Shown piece by piece: positions 44,673 to 55,081 of a stretch of DNA of 63,532 nt (its first letter is position 1; every line of letters begins with the position of its first letter). Under the pieces are notes generated by a model. That model saw only the letters and a list, made by a program, of their open reading frames with translations, was not told where the DNA came from and did no database searches. Source of the stretch: Mesotaenium endlicherianum (taxonomy: Eukaryota > Streptophyta > Zygnematophyceae > Zygnematales > Mesotaeniaceae); NCBI GenBank assembly GCA_009602735.1, contig WELA01012428.1, positions 146,453 through 209,984 of the forward strand. The letters run 5' to 3'. Both the position numbers and the translations under genes were made by a program.

Positions 44673-47600
44673 TAAGTCCTTCTTGAATGTTCGTGCTCGT
44701 CTTCTTAGTCTCAAGAGGTAAGTGTGTGACGCTTACTTGTGTGGTATGATGAGTCTAGGTGGAGCTTAGGGAAGTGTATGATGTAGAGCATTGCACATCC
44801 TGTCCAAAATCCTTCCACTTGCTCACCTAGTGTGTCTCCGGGCTCAATGTACTATGCGACATACTAACTTGACTTTCCTAGCCTCTTGTATATAGATCCA
44901 CGCATGGAGAAGCCTAAAGTGGAGGCTTGATGGACGAGGTGTCTGCAAGCACCAAGGGCAGCCTCAAGGGAGTTGCATCATAGCAAGCTGGATATGACTC
45001 ATTTACCTCACTTGATCATAGTCGTTGTGTGTTGTTATATGCAATCCACGGCTAGTATAGAGAGGGGTGTGCACTCCAGCGGTGCTAGAGGACTTGTTAG
45101 TCTGTTGTGCTAACCTTTCGGGTTTAAGCTTGTTGTTTTGCGAGAGACGTACCTCTCTTATTATGTGTCTGGTAGCTAGGTTAAGGGAGCTTGGGTATGG
45201 CTGCATGTGTGGAGCAATTGAGACAGTGCGTGCACACATGATTTACTAATTTAAGTTTCCAAGTATGGATTACGACAGGTTTTCGTCGCCATGGTCCAAC
45301 TGCACTACGTCGCTCACAAGCTTCGGCATGCTACAACTTCTATGAGAAGAGGCTTCCACAGCAACAGTGGCATCCTACAGATACCCTCTACTCCCAAACA
45401 TGGCTGTGACATTGTGTGCTCCTCTCGTTTGCCACTTTGACGTGGGCTGGAAGGTTTAGGGTATGTGCCTTGTGCTTGAATGCTATGTGTGAGACGGTGC
45501 TTTGGTGGTAATTGATGGGATCGTAGAAGCTTGGGGTTTAAGCTTAAGATAAGTCTAGTCAGTGTGCAGAGGTTTTTGGATGCGGATCTTATGTGATTGT
45601 TGACTTAGGTTAAGTCAGTCTGCTGGATTATTTGACCTAATGTGGTTGAAGGGTTTAAGGGCTTGGGTTTATGGACGCAAGGACTTTCCTTTAACTCTCT
45701 TTAATTTGCATGACTAATTAATGGTTAAGTGTCCGAGAGCGGCCGCGATCAATGAGTACTTTGAGTGCTTGAGCTGAACGAGCTCTTGGTGTCGCCATGA
45801 TTGGTGCGTGACATGTCTTACTGTGCGATTGTGGCTCGTCGGAGCTAGCGAGATAATTAGATAAGATGAACATATCGAGTGTAAGATTATGAAAGTGTAG
45901 TTTGTTTCTTTCTAGTATTTTCTATGCATAGAGTGTAATTCTAGAAGAACTTTGGCCTTTATTTCAAGTCATTTGGACAAGTATTGAGATAGTTATAAAT
46001 TTTGGAAGTTTTTAGTGAGTTTTTGATGTCACATATTCTATTCATTGACAAGGACAGGTCCAGTGACGAAAATTTTGGTTGGAGTCCAGGAAGTAGGACA
46101 TTGAAACATGAGGGTTCCAGAAAGCACGTACAATTACGTAGAGTGCCAAAGCGATCGTGGAATTTCTAGAAAGTTCGTGAGGAGTTAGTAGATTGTGTAG
46201 TAATATATTCTAGAGTGTGATTGTGTGCGTGTGAGTGTGCTAGCTTGTCCAACTAGGCAAGGTCACCTACATGGAAGGAGCCATAGGGGAAGGTTCTGGA
46301 GGTACTTTGCTAGAGAGGACACTTAGAGTTAAAGGATAAATGGGAAGCACAAGGAAGTAGAGGGGGCTTATTCTAGTCTAGTCTAACCTTCTTATCTTGT
46401 ACACGACTTTTCTTATTAAAGTGAGTTCTTTTCCGCTCCTCTCTCATGTAGCCCTCTAACTCTTGCAAGGGTGGCATACCACCAGGCCACTCCACCTTGT
46501 GTATGCAACTAGGAAAGGTCCTCGTGCACGCTTCCACTCGCGGGTGAGGGTGCGTGAGTGTGTATGGGCGCACTCCCCGCACCCTTCGCCCTTTCATCGA
46601 GACTTAGGTCTGTACGGTGTGTTGACTGACGTATGGAAAGTTAACGTGGATACTAGAAGGGGTTTGACTACTTGCCTTAGGTCCAGTTGGCTATTTGTTT
46701 TTGGATGCCACCTGTACACTTGGTCAAGTGTAAGGAGGTTTGTGTCTTCGTCATAGGGACAATCTGGGCATATTAGCAGTGTGCTAAGTTTCTGCCGGCC
46801 TCGCAACGAATTGAGCTCGCTAGAGGCGCATGCTAGGTAGCATGCAAGATGCATTTGTATATGCGTCAGGTGCGTGGAGTTTGCATCCCGGGTGCTAGTG
46901 GATCGCCGGTAGCATACCGTAGAGCAGGTGTAAAATGGGCCCTGCTTGAAATGAATCGACTTACCAAATAGGCGATTAACAATTAATAAAGATCTTTATA
47001 TCAGCAAGTTATCTTTATGGTTTTTCCGTTAACTAGTTAAACGGCAAAGGACAATACACTAGCAGGGAATAATACTCGTAAGTCAAATGCGAGTAAACTA
47101 GCATCAATGATGCAAATCAGTAAACTCATACATAAGCAAGGTTAGAAGACAGTGCGTATCAATGGCTTCTCGCCTTGGATTCAGATCTCTCTCAATAAGC
47201 TGTACAAGAGAGTTGGCCTCGTTTCCGAATGCCGACCTCGAGAGCAATGCCTAGCATATGTACATGGAATGAGTATACTGTTCAACGGTCAGTGCGATGG
47301 CACCGCCTACCCGGGAGTTAACCACGTTGATAGGACCTCGGTTAACCAAATCCACCGCCATCTCCCATCATCCCGAATCGCCGACCATCATAGGGATGTC
47401 ATCTGGCCATTCATCTAGCGTATCATACTTAGATGTATATTGAGGGAGTGCGCTGCTACCGAGTACGGAAGTAAGCTGGCTGTCAAAGAATGGGTCAGCA
47501 AGCTGACTTATATGGACTTCAGCCTGCTGCTTCCGGCTGAGTCATTAAACTGATAATTATGTAAATTCCAGCAGACTGGCTATTAACTAAAGTTCAGCAG

Positions 47601-49740
47601 GCTGATCTTAATTAACTAATTATATTTAAATGAATATCATATCCACCAATATACTAATTCATTACACTGCTGTAATAGATTCACTATGCACACCTAAGTA
47701 AAGACAGAAGAGACCGTCGACATTATAGACGTTCTCGCAATGCATGGCTTGAATGAACTTGTTCAGTCCGATGCACAAACATTCTTCTTGCTAGCTTGGA
47801 GTTACAGTGCGAAAGTCTTACCAGGGATCTATGCACGCTGTTGTCATCGGCTTGCTAGGTGCTTGCTGCAATTACAATAGGTGCTATGTATGTGCCTTTA
47901 GAGAGGAACTCGGTTTTGAGCTATACTGCGTTTGCCCATTGTCATTGGTTGAGTCTTTGTGATCCCAATGTTTGCCTTACCCTCCCGAGAACTATGTAAG
48001 ATGGAGTCATCAGATCTTGAGTAGACTGATGCAACTAGGGTGTGGTGTTTGCCACGCGTAGCTTAAGCTCATTGAAGGCAAATTATACACTTGTTTGTTG
48101 TCTGTTCAACAGACTAAGACCAGCAAGCAGAGTGTGAAGCGATGGTGCATACAGGTCAAGAGAGGCCGAGGAGTTGGCATGCTGGACGCTGCCACGTGAC
48201 GCTTCCCCACCTGTCCTCTGGGCAACTTCAGGCAGTAAGGCCTGAAGGAGGGAGTATCTTAAAACATCAGAACTATGATACAGTTGGTTGGTTCCGGTCC
48301 CTCTTCTCTTTGATTGTTGACTCTCACCATTGGGTGGTTGTCATTTTGGTGTATGTCTTGCTAGGAATGACCAGTATGAGTCCTTGTATGTCAGCATTGG
48401 TAGAGTCAGCAAACTGAGCTACTTCTTCGTATGGATTAACTTGCTAATAGGGCCGGTTGTCTTCATCTCATAGCAAGCTACCTACCCTCTCGAATGGAGG
48501 GATGTAATACGCTGGCTTGAGTTTGGGTTATTCATGGATAGAGCTTTGTGGTGAGAGGGTCTGAATGGCAGTACACTCTTCCCTATGCCACTCCGGTCAT
48601 TGATCTAATTTTGAAAAATGGACTATTTTTTTTTGGGAAGGGGAGACTTTCTTTCTTTTTTTTGCTTACTGGGGTGTTTGCAATTTGCGTCCTCTCTCGG
48701 TATTCCTTTGTTGATTCTCCTCTTCCCACTCGTTCCTCCGCAATCCTCTGTGACTGTCCCTCTGTGTGGTTCCTATGATGCGGAGTAGTAGGCACTTTCT
48801 GGTGTGCTGATGTGGTTAAAGCTGTCGGGTCGCTAGTTATCTAAGTTGGGGAGAGGGAGATGGGATGTGTATTAGGAGTATTCAGTATGCTGTGCTTACC
48901 TGCATACTCAGCAGCAAGTGTATGTACTAACTGAGTCATACACTGCCACGTCCTATGTATGTACTGCATTATTATCAGGAGCATTAGTGACTGACTGGTG
49001 TAAACTGAGTTGTAGTACACTGTTGTGAGTTGCAGTACACTGTTGGAGCAAGTGTACGTACTAATTGAGTAAGTACATTGCCATAAGTTGGATTGGGTAG
49101 CAATGAATCAGGGAACTGCTTGAGGTGACCAGCATATTACTCAAAACCATATGTTTCTTTGAACCATAAGTGTTCTCAAAATGTGGTTAAATTTAAAGTT
49201 TTCATGGGCTCATTAACCTGATGTTACTCATCTTGTGAGGGCATTCAATGCCATCAAACCGGTTGGTCTCCCTTTTCCTTCACTACGCTGAATTTTGAGC
49301 AGGTACCTAAGTCACGAAAAAAAATTGCTTGTGAGGAGCTTTCAAGGTGTGAGCACGGTAGGAGTTGAAGTCCAAGAGAAGGAGAAAAGGCTTAGTTCAA
49401 TACGCTGAGCTTAAATGAACATTCTTTCATTGTTTGACCTCATAAGGAGGCTGTTCGATTTGGGTGTGGTTTGCATGGCGTGAGGTGCTCTATTATGTCT
49501 TTCAACCGGAAGGACTAATGTGAGTAGGGGTAAGTCCATGCATGTCTTCAGTTAATGACTTTGAAGTCTGATGGTTGCTTGCACGACAATTTGTTGTGAT
49601 TGATTTTTACTTGCACTGGGTAGGTGAATATGTCACGCTCATGTTTTGTTTGCTTGCTTTGCTTCACCTAGTTGACTGAAGTGTATTATTAAATAAGAGT
49701 ATCATCCGTTGAGTGTTGTCGAGGCGACAACGATTCAAGC
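44673..49740 (+). other. Non-coding interior of the non-autonomous element
   Basis: About 5.1 kb without any convincing coding frame. The longest frames (46463-46756, 48142-48417, 48548-48778) are short and show no known motif. Confidence 0.7.
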
Positions 49741-49749
49741 TGGGGAGAT
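49741..49749 (+). promoter_or_regulatory. Polypurine tract
   Basis: TGGGGAGAT lies immediately before the 3' LTR. Short G-rich purine run in the expected place. Confidence 0.65.
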
Positions 49750-50950
49750 TGTAATGAATCGGTTCATTATTTATTTAATTAATTGCAGATCTAAATATAA
49801 CACTAAATAAGTATTATGTCTATATACTCACATGTGCGAGTTCATCTAAATGAATGTATGTCTATGTAATGCGAGTTTACTTACTTTGTCAAGAAGGTCA
49901 GCAGGATGATTTTTGCACCATAGTGTAGTTTGCTGAGATTTATATATCAGTTATATATAGGATATAATATCACTAGGTTAAAATATAGTAAGCTCGCTTG
50001 ATATTAGTCAATATACTTAGCTTCAGTACGCTGAGGATAGACATATTCATTTAGATTGTTATTTGTAGATTGGCACATGTGACCGAAGTATACTGAAAGT
50101 CGGGAGGTCGATTGAGATTCGGTAAACCGATGTCCTACCAGTGTGGTTAACTCCTGGGTAGGCGGAGCCGTCGTCAGTCAACTGAACAACTAGGACTTCA
50201 GTCAACCGAACAATTAATATGGTCGTTATACCTAGATCCGTGGGTCCCAACTTAACGGGTTTCCCACGAAACGGCGCACCTTGCGCCGTGGTCAACCAGG
50301 TGGTCACTAGGTACATAGCAGGCTAGGATCTCGTGGTCCCTCATTCTGGACAGTAGGCTTTACAGTCGGATTTCTACTTGCAAGTCATGTGTGCACTTTT
50401 GGGTTCGTTCTAATGACCAGCCTTCATGGAAATTAACATGGCTGCTTTGTTTGCGCTTCAAATGGAGCAAACTAGAAATTTTCGGAAAGGTCTCGTCAAG
50501 ATGCATCCGTTGCCGTTAAGCTTGTTCAATTTGGAGTAGTATTGACAGAGTTATGCCCTCTGACATTTCGGGGTCACACAGCGGACAGATTTTTGCACCT
50601 AAGTCAGTGGGATGTGTTTGAGCTACTTTATGGTCATCTGAATGAGAGCGCCTTTGCTATTCAGTCCCCTGATGTTGTATATGTGCTTACACATGCTTGC
50701 ATGCCTGGTAGGCAGGAGGTCATGAGTTTCTAAAGGAGAAGCTCTAGTCCTCAAGCTCGCCTCTTTCTTATGCCTTGTATTCGCGTGCAACTATGGCACA
50801 CTACGATAAGTGAGTCAAGGGTTATAGATGAGTAAACAGAATTCATTATAAGGGCAAAGATCGCTCCCTGATTTCACACGCTTCCACCTATCTCTGATCT
50901 TTTATTTATATATGAAATATATTAATCTTGAATAAGCAAGATTCATTTCA
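49750..50950 (+). repeat. 3' LTR of the non-autonomous element
   Basis: Direct repeat of 43450-44659. Confidence 0.95.
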
Positions 50951-50955
50951 CTGGG
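50951..50955. repeat. Target-site duplication CTGGG (right copy)
   Basis: Identical to 43445-43449. Confidence 0.95.
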
Positions 50956-53046
50956 GGAGAGTGAGGAGGTGACAGCGGATGAAGACGGCGGACAGGAGCA
51001 GGAAGCACACGGAATCACACTCCCGGGTGGAAGAGAGAAGACGCCTGGCGATGTCGATGTTGGGTTAAACCCAAATACGAAGAACAGCTATGACAATTCC
51101 ATCGACACCTGCACAGGTGGCGGAGGAGGTGATGACGATGCAGGCAAAGACACAAACGTGGTAAGCGAGCATGAACACAAGGCGGGCGATGAGGAGTGCG
51201 CCAATGCCTGGAAGGGAGGCGATGAAAACTCACAAGAGACTTTTCAGAGTGGAGAAGCAAATGGAGCTCCAACAAAAAAGTACTCGGGGCCAGACGAGGC
51301 CGATAGCCCGGATAAAAGCTCCGAGAGGGAGGCGAGCACGGGGGAGGTGGCGGTGAGGAGGCAGGCCACTGGAGGGTCACCTACTGAGGTGGCCGTAGAG
51401 GGGAAGGGTATGCACATCACTCCGTCACAGATACAGGCCGGATGCGTGGCAATACGTTATGCGATCATGAAGGCCGTGAAGGGGATGCCTCGGAAGATGG
51501 GTCGTTCTTTCAGCTCTCACACAGAGAAAATCATGTGCACGTTAGGCGAGGTGCACATGCAAATGCATGCAATGAAGGCAAAGCTGGAAGAAGTTCACTA
51601 CGAGGTGGCGTATACAAAGCAGACAGTATCTGAGATCTTGGACGTAGTGTTACGATTTCCGGGCGGAGTTGGCACAGCAGCAGCGTTTGGCTGGCCGAAA
51701 CCTCCCCCGAGAATCAAAGAGGGAGATGAACTAATTAAGGTGAGCAAGGCCATTCCGCTTGGAGATAGATGATGTTAAGATCCACTCGCACGTTCTGTGA
51801 GAGAATGTGCGTACATCTGCCGTGTGTAGCTCACAAGTGCTTGGCAAAATGGCAGGAAGCGGCAGTGGCCAAGCAGATGGCTGCACAAAAGCTGCTCTCA
51901 TAGATTTTGAACTGGCCATCAGGGGGGATGAGCAATACGAGCACGACAAATTTGTCATGGAGACGATGCGCACGCTAAGCCACAAACTTGCGAGTGACAT
52001 CCTGACTGAGTGCGACAGGCTGAAAGAGGATGTATTTCATGATACTTCGGACAAATGGATGCTGCGCACAGGGGAAGACGCCGTCGTCGGAAAGAAGCTC
52101 ATGGCATCTATATCGAAGGTGAGAGGCTCAAGCCCAATAGAGTGTGTGGTGCAGAGCATGTTGGATTAGGGATGTAGCGATACTGATGGGACGGCGTTTT
52201 GGGAATGCAGCAATTGAAGGCAAAATACCGCCAGACGAGAGAGGACTCCAAAAAGGCGATTGTGAATGTGCTGACAAAGTGACATGAGAATGAGGAGAGG
52301 CCATTGCAGTACACAGCCGTCAAAATAGTCAATGTGGACAAGGAATCCACCCTGAGGGTGGCCAATTACATGTGCCAGAAGCGCTTACCCTGGTCCGCTC
52401 TCTACTTCTGCGACGGCACAGCGTTGCCTGTAGAGCCGGTATTGCTGAAGAGCATGATACGCGGGATAGACTGGGCTACTGAGAAGGTGCGTGAAGTCTG
52501 TCACACCTTCTGAAGCATGTGCCATGGTGGCCGGGCCCTCTGATCTTGTCCATGTCGTGGCCACTTTGCTTGCAGATATATAACACGAGTATATCACCCA
52601 ACCCGGATGGGAGGGCGATATGCATGCACTCTGACGGTGGTAACACGAACGGCGAGGACGGGGACAGGAACGAGCGGCTCGGTGCGGGTCCCAATCTGAG
52701 GCCTGCACTCGCCTTGGGTCAAGGTGCGCACAGCTCACAAAATTGTGCAAGGTGTCAAAGTGCATTCGTGGGCACGGCAATCATGTGTGCTTTAGATGCG
52801 GGCTGATAACAGCAGGGGTGTGCATGAATTATGGGCAGGCATTCAGGCAATTCGCACTCCTCTGCCTCTTCCAAATGGTAATACCTGACCCTCACTTTCA
52901 CATATTTCATCATACATTGGTGTGCTACCGGCGACTCTAACTATGGAGTTGTACTGGGCAGGGCGTGCAAAGACAGTGCCGCTAAGCGTAGCCTCTCCTC
53001 CTCCCAGAGGTGAGTAGGTGAAGTTTGGTTTTAAGAGAGCACTCAA

Positions 53047-53138
53047 TGTAGTAGCCAAATACCCCTGGACAGATGGAGCTGACATGTTTGGTTGTAGTAG
53101 CCAAATACCCCTGGACAGATGGAGCTGACATGTTTGGT
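53047..53138 (+). repeat. 46-bp perfect tandem duplication
   Basis: The unit beginning TGTAGTAGCCAAATACCCCT occurs at 53047-53092 and again at 53093-53138. It looks like a recent local duplication in non-coding sequence. Confidence 0.93.
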
Positions 53139-53144
53139 ACAAAT

Positions 53145-53235
53145 CATGGCGTGCAGACACAAGGACACTCCTGTCACCGTCTCCACCACCAAGAGGTAGG
53201 CACACGTCACCCCCAAATATACAGGTAGGTGGGCT
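53145..53235 (+). repeat. Diverged repeat of the sequence at 59410-59500
   Basis: Both segments share TGGCGTGCAGA(C/G)AC, CTTGTCACC- or CCTGTCACC-like, CACGTCACCCCC / CATGTCACCCCC and a final GGTA in the same order and spacing. They now flank the 53278-59403 retroelement. Before the insertion they would have been roughly 130 bp apart. Confidence 0.7.
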
Positions 53236-53277
53236 GTTCCCTACAAGAGACAGAACTAACATGAGGGGGTACATGTC

Positions 53278-54013
53278 TGTAAGGTCATAGGTTTATAAAG
53301 TGCATTTTTGAGTTTCATGAAAGTATTGCATAGAAGTGTAGAGTGTGTTTTTGTGGTCATTTTGATATAAAGTTCATCGAATTTGGTCAAGTATTGAGAG
53401 AGTTATGGATTTCCGAAGTTTAATTAGTTTTAAGGTCGGTTGACGACTGTCCTTAATTCGCGGTGAGCGCGACCGTCGGATTGACCGACAGCGTCGAGCG
53501 ATCTGGCCCGTTAGAATAAACTCGAACCTTCACGTAAGTTCGGCTGACGCGGAGTGCCGACTAGGTCAATTTACCTAGAAGTTTTGATTTAGCCTAGCGC
53601 GTCTAAAATAGAATATTCTAGTAATGTCGATGCATGTATGTGGACGTCAATTCGGCCCGACACGTCAGATTAGACTGATCTGGCTTAATCACAAATATTC
53701 TGGAAGGGACGATTTGACGAACACTTAGGAAAATCCGTGGCTTCCTCCTAGAGAAGAGCACTTAGGCAAAAAATTATACATAGGCATAACTTCTTTATTT
53801 CTTATCAGTTTTCACTTCTGTAAATTTCTACGACTTTGTAATGACAAGACCTTTCATCCTAGTACACTTGTGAGCAATTTCTTGTTACTCAAAATGTTGA
53901 GTATTTTTCCTAAGCTTTCTTAGTGATATGCCGCTCCACTCTTTAGTATGATTGCAACTAGTTCCTTTCCTCGTGAGTTACTACGTTTCCACTAGGGCAC
54001 TCCGCCCCTCTCA
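53278..54013 (+). repeat. 5' LTR of the degenerate chromovirus
   Basis: Matches 58667-59403 at roughly 96% by eye, and the reverse complement of 59823-60566 closely. Confidence 0.93.
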
Positions 54014-54015
54014 TC

Positions 54016-54027
54016 TGGTATCGGAGC
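54016..54027 (+). promoter_or_regulatory. Primer-binding site (initiator tRNA-Met type)
   Basis: TGGTATCGGAGC, two bases after the LTR. Identical 12-mer to the other elements. Confidence 0.88.
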
Positions 54028-54050
54028 TGGGCTAGTTTGCATATTATATT

Positions 54051-55081
54051 ATGGAGTCGCAGGCGGCAGTTGGAGGAGGCGAACATGTCGAGCATGTTGA
54101 GCGTGCGAGACAGCAGGCAGCACCAACGATAACGAGAGAGCAACAAGAGATGCACGCGATGCTAAGGCAAATGGCGAATGCAGTTAGAGGAGAAGTCTAC
54201 ACCCAGTTTCAACAAAATATGCACGCGGAGGTGGAGAGAATGGTGCGAGTTGTTATGGGGAACACCGCTTTGACGAGTTCGGCACCTGCACCGTAGTGCC
54301 ACCAATTCATGTTAATCCAATGGTGCAACCAGTTATTCCACCCGCATTGGGAGTGCGTGCGCATAAGCCTGAAGTTTACACTGGAGAGCGTAAATCGCCG
54401 CCTGTTCATCAATGGATTTTTGGAGTGAAGAAGTTTATGGAGTATTCTGCGCTCACGCCCGACAGGCAAGTCGCCTTTGTCATAACTTTGCTGCATAAGA
54501 GTGCTGGAGCTTGGTATGAACGAGAAGAGCAACTTTCTGGAGTTCCTGCTACTGTTGATCAGCTATTTGAAGGCTAGAAGAGGCAATTTCAATCTATTGC
54601 ACCCGAGGCTACCGCTCGAGATCTATTGGTGCGCCTTCGTCAACGAGGAAGCGTTCAAGAGTATGTTTTGCGCTTCAACGAGCTGGTGCTTCAATGTCCT
54701 TCCATGCACGAGTCGGAGATGATGGACGAGTTCAAGAGGGGACTCAAGCCAACTGTGGCCAAGGAAGTGGCGCTCAAGGACCCTACCAGTCTTGGAGAAA
54801 TGATGGCATTGGCAACAAGGGTTGACGCTGTGGAGTACAGTCAGAGGCAGTGGTGCAGCCACAACTTTGGAGGATATCGACAGTTTGGTTCTCAAGCGCC
54901 AAGCACGAGTGGACAAGGTTCAGTACCTATGGAGTTGGAACTTGTTGAGAATCAGCGCAGGCAGCAGAATTACAAGCCGAGAGGACCCTGCTATAATTGT
55001 GGCAAGCTTGGACATCTGGCTCGAGACTGTCATGTGAAGACGAAGCAACCTCAACAGCAGGAAAAAGGAGGACGCCAGTAA
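54051..55081 (+). pseudogene. gag: Gag of the degenerate chromovirus
   Basis: The frame starts at ATG 54051 (MESQAAVGGGEHVEH), shifts frame at about 54293, meets TAG at 54575-54577, and then runs to 55081. Recognisable parts are the capsid-like region (WIFGVKKFMEYSALTPDRQV, VQEYVLRFNELVLQCPSM, EFKRGLKPTVAKEVALKD) and one zinc knuckle CYNCGKLGHLARDC (CX2CX4HX4C). Two lesions make it non-functional. Confidence 0.88.

Larger units (their letters stand above)
43450..50950 (+). mobile_element. Complete non-autonomous LTR retrotransposon (7,501 bp, no gag or pol)
   Basis: LTRs of 1,210 bp (43450-44659) and 1,201 bp (49750-50950) begin TGTAATGAATC and end TTCATTTCA. They are followed by a primer-binding site on the left and preceded by a purine tract on the right, with a perfect CTGGG target duplication outside. 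The 5.1-kb interior has no frame above about 100 codons and no protease, reverse transcriptase or integrase motif. This is the structure of a large retrotransposon derivative (LARD), which must borrow proteins from an autonomous relative. The LTRs differ by several dozen substitutions plus small indels (roughly 95% identical by eye). It lies in sense orientation inside exon A of the unknown gene. Confidence 0.93.
43265..52806 (+). pseudogene. Unknown four-exon gene split by an LTR element
   Basis: Exon A is 43265-43449 plus 50956-51739. With the 7.5-kb element and one CTGGG removed, it is a single open frame of 323 codons (185 + 784 nt) ending AAG|GTGAGC. Exon B ends at 52118 (AAG|GTGAGA), exon C is 52211-52486 (AAG|GTGCGT), and exon D is 52576-52806 with stop TGA. 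These junctions are phase 0. The N-terminus is Gly/Asp/Glu-rich and probably disordered. Exon A ends with a helical part (MHAMKAKLEEVHYEVAYTKQ). Exon B has IDFELAIRGDEQYEHDKFVM, and exon C has VKIVNVDKESTLRVANYMCQ. I do not recognise the family. Besides the insertion, exon C has an in-frame TGA (52280-52282), and the start of exon B needs a one-base shift near 51900, so it is probably a pseudogene. Confidence 0.6.

Noticed and set aside
48548..48778. Hydrophobic Phe/Leu-rich 76-codon frame
   Set aside because: Arises from T-rich runs inside the non-coding interior of the LTR element.
44673..49749. Hidden gag-pol in the 7.5-kb element
   Set aside because: No D(S/T)G, FxDD, HHCC or DDE pattern and no frame above about 100 codons on either strand.
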